From: Methanomassiliicoccaceae archaeon
GTDB taxonomy: Archaea; Thermoplasmatota; Thermoplasmata; Methanomassiliicoccales; Methanomethylophilaceae
NCBI GenBank assembly: GCA_009776695.1
Contig: WRNI01000058.1
Coordinates: 1-7,192 of the forward strand
Direction of reading: 5' to 3'
DNA length: 7,192 bases
Shown here: piece by piece, positions 1-5,757 of the stretch
Numbering within the stretch: the stretch's first letter is position 1
Layout of the letters: each line of letters opens with the position of its first letter
The notes under the pieces: model-generated
Databases searched by the model: none
What the model was told of the DNA's origin: nothing
Seen by the model: the letters and a program-made list of their open reading frames with translations, nothing else
Translations under genes and position numbers: made by a program

Positions 1-499
1 CAACAGCCTGACCGCGCTGGATGTTTCAAAGAACACCGCATTGAGGTATTTGTATTGCGACAGCAACAGCCTGACCGCGCTGGATGTTTCAAAGAACACC
101 GAGCTGTATGAGCTGGGTTGTTCCGAGAACAGCCTGACCGCGCTGGATGTTTCAAAGAACACCAAGCTGGAATGGCTGGATTGTTCCGGCAACGATCTCA
201 CATCGCTTGATGTGACCGGTCTGGACGCGCTTTATTACCTCGACGTGAGAAACAATTATTTCACGGACGAGACCAAGGTGATCGGTGCGGACATTCTGCC
301 GTCTTTCCCTTCCGAAGGATGGAATGTTGAGGACGACGGCTGCTGTTTCTATTTCAGCCCGCAGAATGAAGGCAAAGCACCGGGATCCGTCGCGGGCGGA
401 GGCGGCGGCAGCAATACGTTACTGATCGTCGCGGTCATCGCGGTCGCGGCGCTGGCGGCCTTTGCCGTATATATGTTCGTGCTGCGGCCGAAGATCTGA
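1..499 (+). CDS. Leucine-rich-repeat surface protein, C-terminal membrane anchor (5' end missing)
   Basis: This is the 3' part of a gene entering from the left; the frame is open from base 2 with no start in view, and the stop is TGA at 497-499. It encodes four consecutive 21-residue leucine-rich repeats of the pattern NSLTALDVSKNTxLxxLxCS; the fourth, starting NDLTSLDV, is degenerate. A non-repeat segment of about 45 residues follows, then a Gly-rich linker (GGGGGS, about 400-414). A hydrophobic helix of about 23 residues follows (TLLIVAVIAVAALAAF onward) and a short RPKI tail. This arrangement fits a protein held in the membrane by its C-terminus with the repeat domain outside. The signal peptide and total repeat number lie outside the window. 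Similar LRR proteins are common as surface or adhesin-like proteins in gut archaea and bacteria; the ligand cannot be inferred. Confidence is high for LRR and anchor, low for function. Confidence 0.85.
   Translation, partial: NSLTALDVSKNTALRYLYCDSNSLTALDVSKNTELYELGCSENSLTALDVSKNTKLEWLDCSGNDLTSLDVTGLDALYYLDVRNNYFTDETKVIGADILPSFPSEGWNVEDDGCCFYFSPQNEGKAPGSVAGGGGGSNTLLIVAVIAVAALAAFAVYMFVLRPKI
2..253 (+). repeat. Tandem 63-bp coding repeats (LRR units)
   Basis: Four units with an exact 63-bp period start at 2, 65, 128 and 191. The first three share an identical 36-base core, starting aacagcctgaccgcgctgg and ending aacacc. The remaining 27 bases of each unit vary, and the fourth unit is diverged. 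Identity at silent positions across three units suggests recent duplication or gene conversion rather than selection on protein alone. Confidence 0.95.
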
Positions 500-510
500 A
501 ACATTATTAA

Positions 511-545
511 CGGACGGGGGCAACCCCGTCCGCATCTGTTTTTTT
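511..545 (+). terminator. Hairpin terminator after the LRR gene
   Basis: A perfect 9-bp stem (cggacgggg, 511-519, with ccccgtccg, 524-532) is closed by a GCAA tetraloop of GNRA type. It is followed by seven T residues at 539-545. It starts 12 bases after the LRR stop codon, as expected for an end-of-transcript signal. Confidence 0.8.
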
Positions 546-640
546 ATCATCACGGAAAAAGAAAAGGTATGACATTATGCGGCCTCTTATCGGCAGCGTT
601 ACGTTAACATTGCGGATGACGGTACGTGACGACCTTCATA

Positions 641-648
641 TTAAATAT
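641..648 (+). promoter_or_regulatory. Candidate TATA box for the UbiD-family gene
   Basis: TTAAATAT sits about 26 bp before the ATG at 671. It would place the RNA 5' end at or next to that codon, giving a leaderless message. It lies inside the longer reading frame that opens with GTG at 626, so it argues against that start. Support is positional only. Confidence 0.35.
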
Positions 649-670
649 CAAGGATAACATGAACGATATC

Positions 671-1930
671 ATGTCCATCAGGAAGTTCTTGACATCCGAT
701 GCGGTTACGAACGACAGGAAAATTGACCCCAATTCCACAGCGGTTGCGAAGGTATTGCTCGGCGACCAGGACAGGACGTTCTATTTCAAGTCGCTGAACG
801 GAGGGGAGGCCGTTGGGAATCTGTTCTCAACGAGGGCGAAGATCGCCGCCGCCATGAATATAGGGGAGTCGCACATCGTTCAGCATTTATCCAACGCGAT
901 AGCCGATCCGAAACCTGTGAAAGTTGCTGAAAAGCCCGCGTTCAGAAAGAATTCCATTCCTGTCGATCTTACATCATTGCCTATTCCGAAGTACTTCCCG
1001 GAGGACGGCGGACGTTACATAACGGCAGGTGTGATAATAGCGGAATGGGAAGGCGTCCGTAATATCTCGTTCCACAGGATGATGATAGCCGGTAAAGATA
1101 AGATCGCGGTGAGGCTTGTTCCCCGTCATCTTTATACGATGCATAAGGCGGCCAAGGCCGCCGGCAAAGAACTGAAGATATCGATATGCATCGGCGTAAG
1201 ACCGGAAGTACTTCTCGCCGCGGCGATATCGGTCGATTACGGAACGGATGAATTGGAGATAGCATCATCAATGTGCAAAGCGTCATCAAAGCAGCCGCTT
1301 GAAGTGGGAAAATGCGACAACGGTCTTCTGGTGCCGGCGGATTCAGATTATGTGTTTGAAGCGAGGATAACGATGAAGGAGATGCAGGAAGGCCCGTTCG
1401 TTGATATAACGGGAACGTATGATAACGTGCGCTCGCAGCCTGTCATCGAAGTGGACAAGATATGGACGTCCGACAGGCCGCTGTTCCATCTGTTACTGCC
1501 CGGAGGAAATGAACATTATCTGTTCATGGGGCTTCCTCGCGAACCGGTCATGCTGAAGACCGTCCGCCAGGCGGTGCCGAGGACGCACGCCGTCCGTTTG
1601 ACAGAGGGAGGATGCTGCTGGCTTCACGGCATCGTATCGATAACAAAGAACAAACCCGGCGACGGGATGAACGCCATAATGGCCGCGTTCACTGGCCACC
1701 CGTCAATGAAGCAGGTGATCATCGTTGACGACGACATCGACATATTCGATGACCGTCAGGTGGAATGGGCCGTCGCAACGAGGTTTCAGGCGGACAGGAT
1801 GATAAGGATAGAGGGCGCAGCAGGTTCGTCGCTCGATCCGAGCGCTGAAGGAACGACATGGAAAGTAGGCATCGACGCGACGCGCCCGCTGAACTCGCTT
1901 GAAAGGAAGTTCAGGAAGGCGACGCTCTGA
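671..1930 (+). CDS. UbiD-family decarboxylase, probable anhydromevalonate phosphate decarboxylase
   Basis: This is a full-length member of the UbiD (prenylated-FMN) decarboxylase family, about 419 residues from ATG 671. Family landmarks, counted from GTG 626, are RNISFHR (145-151) at the position of the conserved Arg motif, EGPFVDITGTYD (255-266) carrying the catalytic acidic residues, MGLPREP (301-307), VDDDIDIFDDRQVEWAVATR (367-386) and SSLDPSA (401-407). Methanogens make no ubiquinone, so a ubiquinone role is excluded if the taxonomy is right. In archaea, close homologues decarboxylate trans-anhydromevalonate 5-phosphate to isopentenyl phosphate in the archaeal mevalonate pathway, using prenyl-FMN made by UbiX; I infer that role from the EGPFVDITGTYD signature. 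The start is uncertain: GTG 626, ATG 659 (AGGA 4 nt upstream) and ATG 671 are all in frame. I chose 671 because the family begins close to this RKFL-like segment and a TATA-like box precedes it. It stands alone between terminators. Confidence 0.88.
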   Translation: MSIRKFLTSDAVTNDRKIDPNSTAVAKVLLGDQDRTFYFKSLNGGEAVGNLFSTRAKIAAAMNIGESHIVQHLSNAIADPKPVKVAEKPAFRKNSIPVDLTSLPIPKYFPEDGGRYITAGVIIAEWEGVRNISFHRMMIAGKDKIAVRLVPRHLYTMHKAAKAAGKELKISICIGVRPEVLLAAAISVDYGTDELEIASSMCKASSKQPLEVGKCDNGLLVPADSDYVFEARITMKEMQEGPFVDITGTYDNVRSQPVIEVDKIWTSDRPLFHLLLPGGNEHYLFMGLPREPVMLKTVRQAVPRTHAVRLTEGGCCWLHGIVSITKNKPGDGMNAIMAAFTGHPSMKQVIIVDDDIDIFDDRQVEWAVATRFQADRMIRIEGAAGSSLDPSAEGTTWKVGIDATRPLNSLERKFRKATL

Positions 1931-1960
1931 TCACCTTCGCAGAACCGCTTCGTGACATGT

Positions 1961-2009
1961 GTTGCAAAATTTGCAACAGTTGCCGCAAGATCTGCGGCAA
2001 CTGAGTTTT
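1961..2009 (+). terminator. Tandem hairpins between convergent genes
   Basis: Two adjacent stem-loops fill the gap between the converging UbiD-like and PPOX genes. The first is gttgcaaa/tttgcaac (1961-1968 with 1970-1977), a near-continuous palindrome. The second is a 10-bp stem, agttgccgca/tgcggcaact (1978-1987 with 1993-2002), with a 5-base loop. T-runs follow on the plus strand (2006-2009), so this is a likely terminator for the plus gene and perhaps a two-way barrier. The rest of 1931-2085 shows nothing else. Confidence 0.55.
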
Positions 2010-2085
2010 ATGGTGTTTTCGGTGAAGATCCTCATTATGCAAAGATCTCTTCACGCGGCCCGGAGCGATGTTCCTGTCCGCTTCA

Positions 2086-2532
2086 TCACAGCCGGATATC
2101 TTCTTTCGGCGCGAAGTTCGACTGGAATGTCCAGACGTTCGCTATGCCGTTCCTGAGACGGAAGACCGAGAAGAAATCAAGGAACTCCTGCTTTGTCTTT
2201 CCTTCCTTCCACGATTGCATGAAACCCCTGGACGGGTGGTTCGATATCTCTTCCTTCAGTTTATCGTCGTTTATGATCTCGACCTTTCCGCGGACACGTA
2301 CCTGTATTCCTTCCGCCGCGTCAAAGAAACAAAGCTGCACGTTGGGATTCTTTACCATCTGCTTGTGAACGTCCTTGAAAGGACCTGTGTGAAAGTATAT
2401 GCCGTCATCGTCCGCCTTATAGAGCATCATGCCCCTGACCCGCGGTTCGTTACCGTCAGCGGTCGCAAGGAAGAACACAGGGTTCTTTGCCATCACTTCG
2501 AACATCTTCTTCTTTTCCATATTGATACACAT
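2086..2532 (-). CDS. PPOX-fold (pyridoxamine 5'-phosphate oxidase family) flavin-binding protein
   Basis: This is a 148-residue protein with the single-domain PPOX-like split beta-barrel pattern. The N-terminal strand is NPVFFLATADGNEPRVRGM (about residues 17-35), followed by DGIYFHTGPFKDVHKQMVKN (43-62), VQLCFFD, and VRVRGKVEII. It closes with NVWTFQSNFAPKEDIRL, an ending typical of a group of small FMN- or F420-binding proteins in anaerobes. The exact reaction is unknown; such proteins reduce or bind small molecules using flavin or F420, and PdxH-type PLP synthesis should not be assumed. The ATG at 2532 is preceded by GAAGG 4 nt upstream, and another in-frame ATG lies at 2520. It is 55 bp downstream of trm1 on the same strand but has a TATA-like box of its own. 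Stop is TGA. Confidence 0.85.
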   Translation of the reverse strand: MCINMEKKKMFEVMAKNPVFFLATADGNEPRVRGMMLYKADDDGIYFHTGPFKDVHKQMVKNPNVQLCFFDAAEGIQVRVRGKVEIINDDKLKEEISNHPSRGFMQSWKEGKTKQEFLDFFSVFRLRNGIANVWTFQSNFAPKEDIRL

Positions 2533-2578
2533 CTTGCCTTCTCTTTGTTAATTCAGGCAGGGCATCATCTGCGGATAT

Positions 2579-2586
2579 CTATTTAA
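2579..2586 (-). promoter_or_regulatory. Candidate TATA box for the PPOX gene
   Basis: On the minus strand the sequence reads TTAAATAG, in the short gap after the trm1 stop codon. About 25 bp further on would put the RNA start near 2557 and give a leader of roughly 25 nt containing the GAAGG ribosome site. This suggests the gene can be transcribed apart from trm1. Confidence 0.4.
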
Positions 2587-2587
2587 T

Positions 2588-3685
2588 TCAGTGCCTAGGT
2601 ATTTTTTTGTAGACCGCGATAATATCGTCAAGACCGAGATCGGTCTTGAACGACGTCGGTGAAACGTGCGTCATCGACGCGTTACCGATATCGCTGAGCG
2701 CATCTATCATATCGGTCATCGGAGGCGGCGACATCTTGAGGAACGATGACAGTTCGCTGATGTCATAGATGAACGGCACCGTGTCAAGTTCCTCTTTCCA
2801 CAAGTTCAGCATTTTTTGGCACCGTTTTTCCTCGGCGGTGAATGACGCGTTCATATTGCTGAGGTGCGCCGAATCGTGGAGGTTACCGCCCCAGAACGGC
2901 CCGTACGCGTATTCTTTATCGCGTTCGTAAGAATATGAGCGTTCCAGCGTATCTCTTTCGTATTTCACGTAAATGATCTTCGATAACGTCCTGTCGGCGT
3001 TCCTCGCTCCTTCTGTGATCCGAACGTACGTTCTGAAGTAGTGGTCCGCGTAGAAGGAGAGCATCGGTTCCATACCTCTGTCGAACTTCGCAAGTTCGTA
3101 TGCTATCGAGCTCATAAGTATCCGTAAACCCATTTCGTGGCACATCGGCCCTCTTATCGGTCTTGAACGATAGCGGCGTTCGCATTTACCGCGGTGAGCG
3201 CCGGCAAGAGGCGCCGTGTCCGTTGCCGTTATCGCTAAGATACCATTCTTTCTGCATCCCTTTATCGCAGGCTGCAGATAATGCGCCGGCGACCCGAACG
3301 GGTCGATATCAACGTGATCGAACGTCTCCTCGGAAAGCAGTATGTTCAGATCTTTATTGGAAACGCGGCAGTTGTTCAGATCGTTGAGAGCAATGTTCTT
3401 TGCGATAAGTTCGGCGGCCGCCGGATCGGCGTCGTTCGCAACGACGTCCGATATATTGGGAACTTCGTTAGCGATCCTTACCGCTCTGGAGCCGGTCGCG
3501 GACATGGCGTCCGCGACGCTCACATCCTTTTCAAGGGCGCGGAGGAACATCACGCTCACGTCGCGGTTGAACGCCATCTGTTCGTTGAAGAATACGGACG
3601 ACGTTCTCTTTCCCGGACCGCCGCTGGAATGCTCCGCGGGCACGATAAGTTTTGTTCTTCCCTCAGATATCTCCGTTACGGGCAT
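2588..3685 (-). CDS. trm1: tRNA (guanine(26)-N(2))-dimethyltransferase Trm1
   Basis: This is a 365-residue SAM-dependent enzyme that methylates the N2 of G26 at the junction of D and anticodon stems in tRNA. The N-terminal signature EISEGRTKLIVP is followed by FFNEQMAFNRDVSV (32-45). SAM motif I is DAMSATGSRAVR (59-70), then NDADPAAAELIAKN (84-97), the catalytic DIDPFGSPA (126-134), and a long strictly archaeal/eukaryotic block ITATDTAPLAGAHRGKC (152-168) continuing RRYRSRPIRGPMCHEMG (170-186). A C-terminal SPPPMTDMIDAL segment resembles the winged-helix-like tRNA-binding part. Unusually, the region just before YGPFWGGNLHD (residues 237-260), where relatives carry paired zinc-binding cysteines, has none. 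The ATG overlaps the stop of the upstream NTPase (TGATG), and a GTG one codon earlier sits 7 nt after GGAG and could be used instead. Both imply translational coupling. Stop is TGA. Confidence 0.95.
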   Translation of the reverse strand: MPVTEISEGRTKLIVPAEHSSGGPGKRTSSVFFNEQMAFNRDVSVMFLRALEKDVSVADAMSATGSRAVRIANEVPNISDVVANDADPAAAELIAKNIALNDLNNCRVSNKDLNILLSEETFDHVDIDPFGSPAHYLQPAIKGCRKNGILAITATDTAPLAGAHRGKCERRYRSRPIRGPMCHEMGLRILMSSIAYELAKFDRGMEPMLSFYADHYFRTYVRITEGARNADRTLSKIIYVKYERDTLERSYSYERDKEYAYGPFWGGNLHDSAHLSNMNASFTAEEKRCQKMLNLWKEELDTVPFIYDISELSSFLKMSPPPMTDMIDALSDIGNASMTHVSPTSFKTDLGLDDIIAVYKKIPRH

Positions 3686-4230
3686 CACATATTTTCTCCG
3701 TTCATCAGCCGGATGATCTTGTGCGGCAAAAGATTTCTGTTAGTGGGCGTCACCTCAAGTATCCTGACGTCATCCCTTCTCCTTATATCCTGAAGCAGCG
3801 GGTTCCTTGATTTCTTGTGAAGCGTAAGTAACATAGGCTTCCCCGCGTCCAGCGCATATTTGACGGCATCGATGAACGCCTGGCTCTCAACCTCCACTTT
3901 ACCAACTTCGTCGATAACAATGATATCGCACGTTTCACACGCATCGCGTATCGCATTCACCGCGATCGATTCAAATTTGGCAAGGTCGACGCCCATCTTC
4001 CCGTCCGTTATCCTGGACTCGATGTTCATGTGCGCAAATACCTGACTTTCTTTTGTTATGATGTTGCGCACCGAGAATCCCACCTTACGGCGGCCGTCGG
4101 CTATAGGCTCGCTGATCATGCCGCCTATCTTCAGTTCCTCGGAACTGAGCATCTCGATGACGCGCAGCAGGGTCTTCGTCTTCCCTGCTCCCGGAAGGCC
4201 GGTAATGCCTATCTTGATGTCAGTTATCAT
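3685..4230 (-). CDS. THEP1-family nucleoside-triphosphatase (NTPase)
   Basis: This is a 181-residue P-loop protein of the THEP1 family (archaeal/bacterial relatives of human NTPCR), which hydrolyse nucleoside triphosphates in vitro; their cellular role is unsettled. Walker A is GLPGAGKT (11-18) directly after the first strand, IKIGIT. Walker B is DIIVIDEVGKVE (102-113), whose DEVGKxE is the family hallmark. The ending KPMLLTLHKKSRNPLLQDIRR with conserved HKKSRNP also fits. The start at ATG 4230 is chosen over a longer frame reaching 4269 because GGAG lies 7 nt upstream and the P-loop then falls at its usual distance from the N-terminus. It has its own TATA-like box, and its stop overlaps the trm1 start, so the two are probably one transcript. 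A link with RNA metabolism is inferred from this coupling only. Confidence 0.92.
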   Translation of the reverse strand: MITDIKIGITGLPGAGKTKTLLRVIEMLSSEELKIGGMISEPIADGRRKVGFSVRNIITKESQVFAHMNIESRITDGKMGVDLAKFESIAVNAIRDACETCDIIVIDEVGKVEVESQAFIDAVKYALDAGKPMLLTLHKKSRNPLLQDIRRRDDVRILEVTPTNRNLLPHKIIRLMNGENM

Positions 4231-4270
4231 TTCAACTCTCCAGAGGTTCGCCCGTACCTGTATGTCCATC

Positions 4271-4282
4271 TATATATTAAAT
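4271..4282 (-). promoter_or_regulatory. TATA box of the THEP1-trm1 operon
   Basis: The minus strand reads TTTAATATATA, the best archaeal TATA match in the window. An RNA start about 25 bp away, near 4252, leaves a leader of roughly 22 nt that contains the GGAG ribosome-binding site of the NTPase gene. Confidence 0.6.
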
Positions 4283-4290
4283 CCATTACG

Positions 4291-4297
4291 AAAAAAA
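4291..4297 (-). terminator. Oligo-T terminator after mptD
   Basis: A run of seven T residues on the minus strand starts 13 bases after the mptD stop. There is no convincing stem before it, but archaeal RNA polymerase can terminate on T-runs alone. It separates mptD from the next promoter at 4271-4282. Confidence 0.4.
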
Positions 4298-4309
4298 GTT
4301 CGTATACCG

Positions 4310-4684
4310 TCAGGAAACTTCTGACACGTACATTAACGGATATCTCAGTTCGGGATCGTACCTCATCTCCGCCGTTACCGTCGTATCGTTAACTTTTATC
4401 TTAACGACGGCGTCTATCATCTCCCCTCTCAGGGAATGATAATCATATGTATCGATGCGTGTGTCCTTGCCGGCGGCTATCTTTACGGCGACGGATTCAA
4501 CGAACGGCTGTACCGCTATAGAACGTTCGATAGCTTCCTCAAGAACTTTCACGTTGGTGGAGTTGAACGGGGTGCCGACGAACTGGTGGTACACCGTCCC
4601 CATTTTTATGCCCGCTTCGAATATCGCCCGTTCTCTGTCGGAGCATTTGAACTTGCGCGATGCTTTTTCGTCCCTTGATGCCAT
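4310..4684 (-). CDS. mptD: Archaeal dihydroneopterin aldolase MptD
   Basis: This is a 124-residue protein of the archaeal DHNA family (DUF372 type), which cleaves 7,8-dihydroneopterin to 6-hydroxymethyl-7,8-dihydropterin and glycolaldehyde, an early step toward methanopterin or folate-type cofactors. Recognisable blocks are CSDRERAIFEAGIKMGTVYH (14-33), continuing QFVGTP, a central DYHSLRGEMIDAVVKI (81-96), and the C-terminal DPELRYPLMYVSEVS. The length matches the small archaeal family and not bacterial FolB, to which it is unrelated in sequence. The ATG at 4684 is preferred over a TTG at 4696 because the TATAAA at 4710-4715 would start the RNA at about 4688, making the message essentially leaderless. 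No ribosome-binding site is visible. It is monocistronic by its own promoter and T-run. Stop is TGA. Confidence 0.88.
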   Translation of the reverse strand: MASRDEKASRKFKCSDRERAIFEAGIKMGTVYHQFVGTPFNSTNVKVLEEAIERSIAVQPFVESVAVKIAAGKDTRIDTYDYHSLRGEMIDAVVKIKVNDTTVTAEMRYDPELRYPLMYVSEVS

Positions 4685-4709
4685 CAATGACCGCAATGCA
4701 AAGGAACGG

Positions 4710-4716
4710 TTTATAG
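4710..4716 (-). promoter_or_regulatory. TATA box of mptD
   Basis: The minus strand reads CTATAAA, with its centre about 25 bp before 4688, four bases ahead of the ATG at 4684. This geometry predicts a nearly leaderless mRNA and decides the start codon. Confidence 0.5.
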
Positions 4717-4809
4717 TTGTCCATGATCAGAGTTTTCGAGGGTGCAAACATTTCCGCGGGGCACTGACCGCAGCAGGCAGCGGATCTCAATCTCCGTTTC
4801 ACAGGGCGA

Positions 4810-5609
4810 TCATTTCAGCAGTTTCCTTTTTTCTGTATCTGTCAGGATCTTCATCTGATGAATGGCCGTCTGATTCAGTTTAACCAGGCGTTCTCTCTGA
4901 GGAACCTCTTCGTTAATGAGAACTGCGTTCAAATTCTCCATGTTCGAAAGGCATATCAATTCATTGATCGTGGCGTGGTCACGAATGTTGCCTTTTACTT
5001 TTGGATTCGTTTCGCGCCATTCTCTTGCCGTCATGCCGAACAACGCAACATTAAGAACGTCGGCCTCGTTCGCATATATGACGGATGTCTGTTGCGGAGT
5101 AAGTTCGGCAGGGATAAGATTGTGCCTGACGGCATCGGTGTGGATATGATAATTGATCTTCGCCAACTCTCGCCTCGCCGACCAGCCCAGCGATCTCTGC
5201 TCTTCCTCTTTGAGGCGCTGGAACTCTTTGACCAATAGTAATTGGAACCGCGGACTTATCCACATACCGAATGGAACGCAATGTCTTTGTGCGCATATGT
5301 GCCGCCGTACCGCCCCGCCTTTGCAGTGATCCCGATCGCATTCGTCCGTTCGACCCACTGTCTTACTGACAGAACGAAATTATTATTCCCGGCAGAGTTT
5401 TTAATTGTACCGAATTCGGTGTAATTAAAATCAGGATTGTACAGAGCCTCCCATTCGCCGATATACTCGACCGTGTTCTTGAGGCTGAGCCACTTAAAGA
5501 TAATATGTTCCTCCATCTGGCTGTGCGCCATGTCTGTAAGAGAGATGTAATCGGAATCTTCTATTGTTATAACCGATATGTCTGTACCTGTAACGTTGAT
5601 TTTCGCCAT
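4810..5609 (-). pseudogene. KilA-N domain protein, broken by a one-base frameshift
   Basis: Two reading frames together make one KilA-N domain protein, a family common in phages, gut bacteria and some archaea and thought to bind DNA. Frame one runs from ATG 5609 (MAKINVTGTDISV) through YISLTDMA, EYIGEWEALYNPDF, VERTNAIGITAKAGRYGGTY and AHKDIAF, residues 1-112, ending at base 5274. Frame two resumes at 5271 with FGMWISPRFQLLLVKEFQRL, then INYHIHTDAVRHNLIP, NVALFGMTAREWRETNP and LSNMENLNAVLI, 153 residues to TGA 4810-4812. Between two TTC codons only two bases (5272-5273) stand where relatives have a full codon, giving F-E-F-G; one base is missing. Restored length would be about 266 residues, normal for the family. 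Unrepaired, frame one stops at TAA 5256-5258. Apart from this single lesion both halves are well conserved, so the loss is recent or a sequencing error. A GTG-initiated frame at 5358 could give only a C-terminal part. Confidence 0.85.
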
Positions 5610-5650
5610 TGTTCTGACACCTGCATACGCAACAGGTTCCATGAGTATTT

Positions 5651-5660
5651 GGTTATATTC
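5651..5660 (-). promoter_or_regulatory. TATA-like box of the KilA-N gene
   Basis: The minus strand reads GAATATAACC. The RNA would start near 5630, inside a longer open frame starting at 5642. This supports ATG 5609, which has GGTG about 8 nt upstream, as the true start. Confidence 0.45.
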
Positions 5661-5672
5661 GCTACATGTAGC
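5661..5672. promoter_or_regulatory. 12-bp perfect palindrome, candidate operator
   Basis: GCTACATGTAGC is a perfect dyad abutting the TATA-like box of the KilA-N gene on its upstream side, where TFB would contact DNA. A protein bound there could block or help transcription of the KilA-N gene, and more distantly nadA. Role inferred from position only. Confidence 0.35.
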
Positions 5673-5730
5673 CTAACTCTCTTAACGTACTGACGCTTGG
5701 GCGTCCCATCGTTCTGTTCCGAATATTTTT

Positions 5731-5738
5731 TTTAATAC
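5731..5738 (+). promoter_or_regulatory. TATA-like box of nadA
   Basis: TTTAATAC lies at the end of a T-rich stretch. Its centre is about 25 bp before the ATG at 5758, predicting a leaderless or nearly leaderless nadA mRNA and disfavouring the GTG at 5743. Confidence 0.45.
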
Positions 5739-5757
5739 ATGTGTGATAGGGCACCGA

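Noticed and set aside
626..670. GTG start 15 codons upstream for the UbiD-like gene
   Set aside because: The extra residues are not typical of the family, and a TATA-like box lies inside the extension. Not fully excluded.
2068..2586. 172-codon open frame on the plus strand
   Set aside because: It lies antisense to the PPOX gene, whose protein has clear family motifs; the plus-strand translation shows no recognisable domain.
3281..3793. 170-codon open frame on the plus strand
   Set aside because: It is antisense to trm1 and the NTPase gene; composition and lack of motifs mark it as a shadow.
4455..4883. 142-codon open frame on the plus strand across mptD and the gap after the KilA-N gene
   Set aside because: Mostly antisense to mptD; no promoter, ribosome site or family resemblance.
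5265..5280. Programmed ribosomal frameshift in the KilA-N gene
   Set aside because: No slippery heptamer, homopolymer or evident downstream stimulator, and intact relatives are encoded in one frame.
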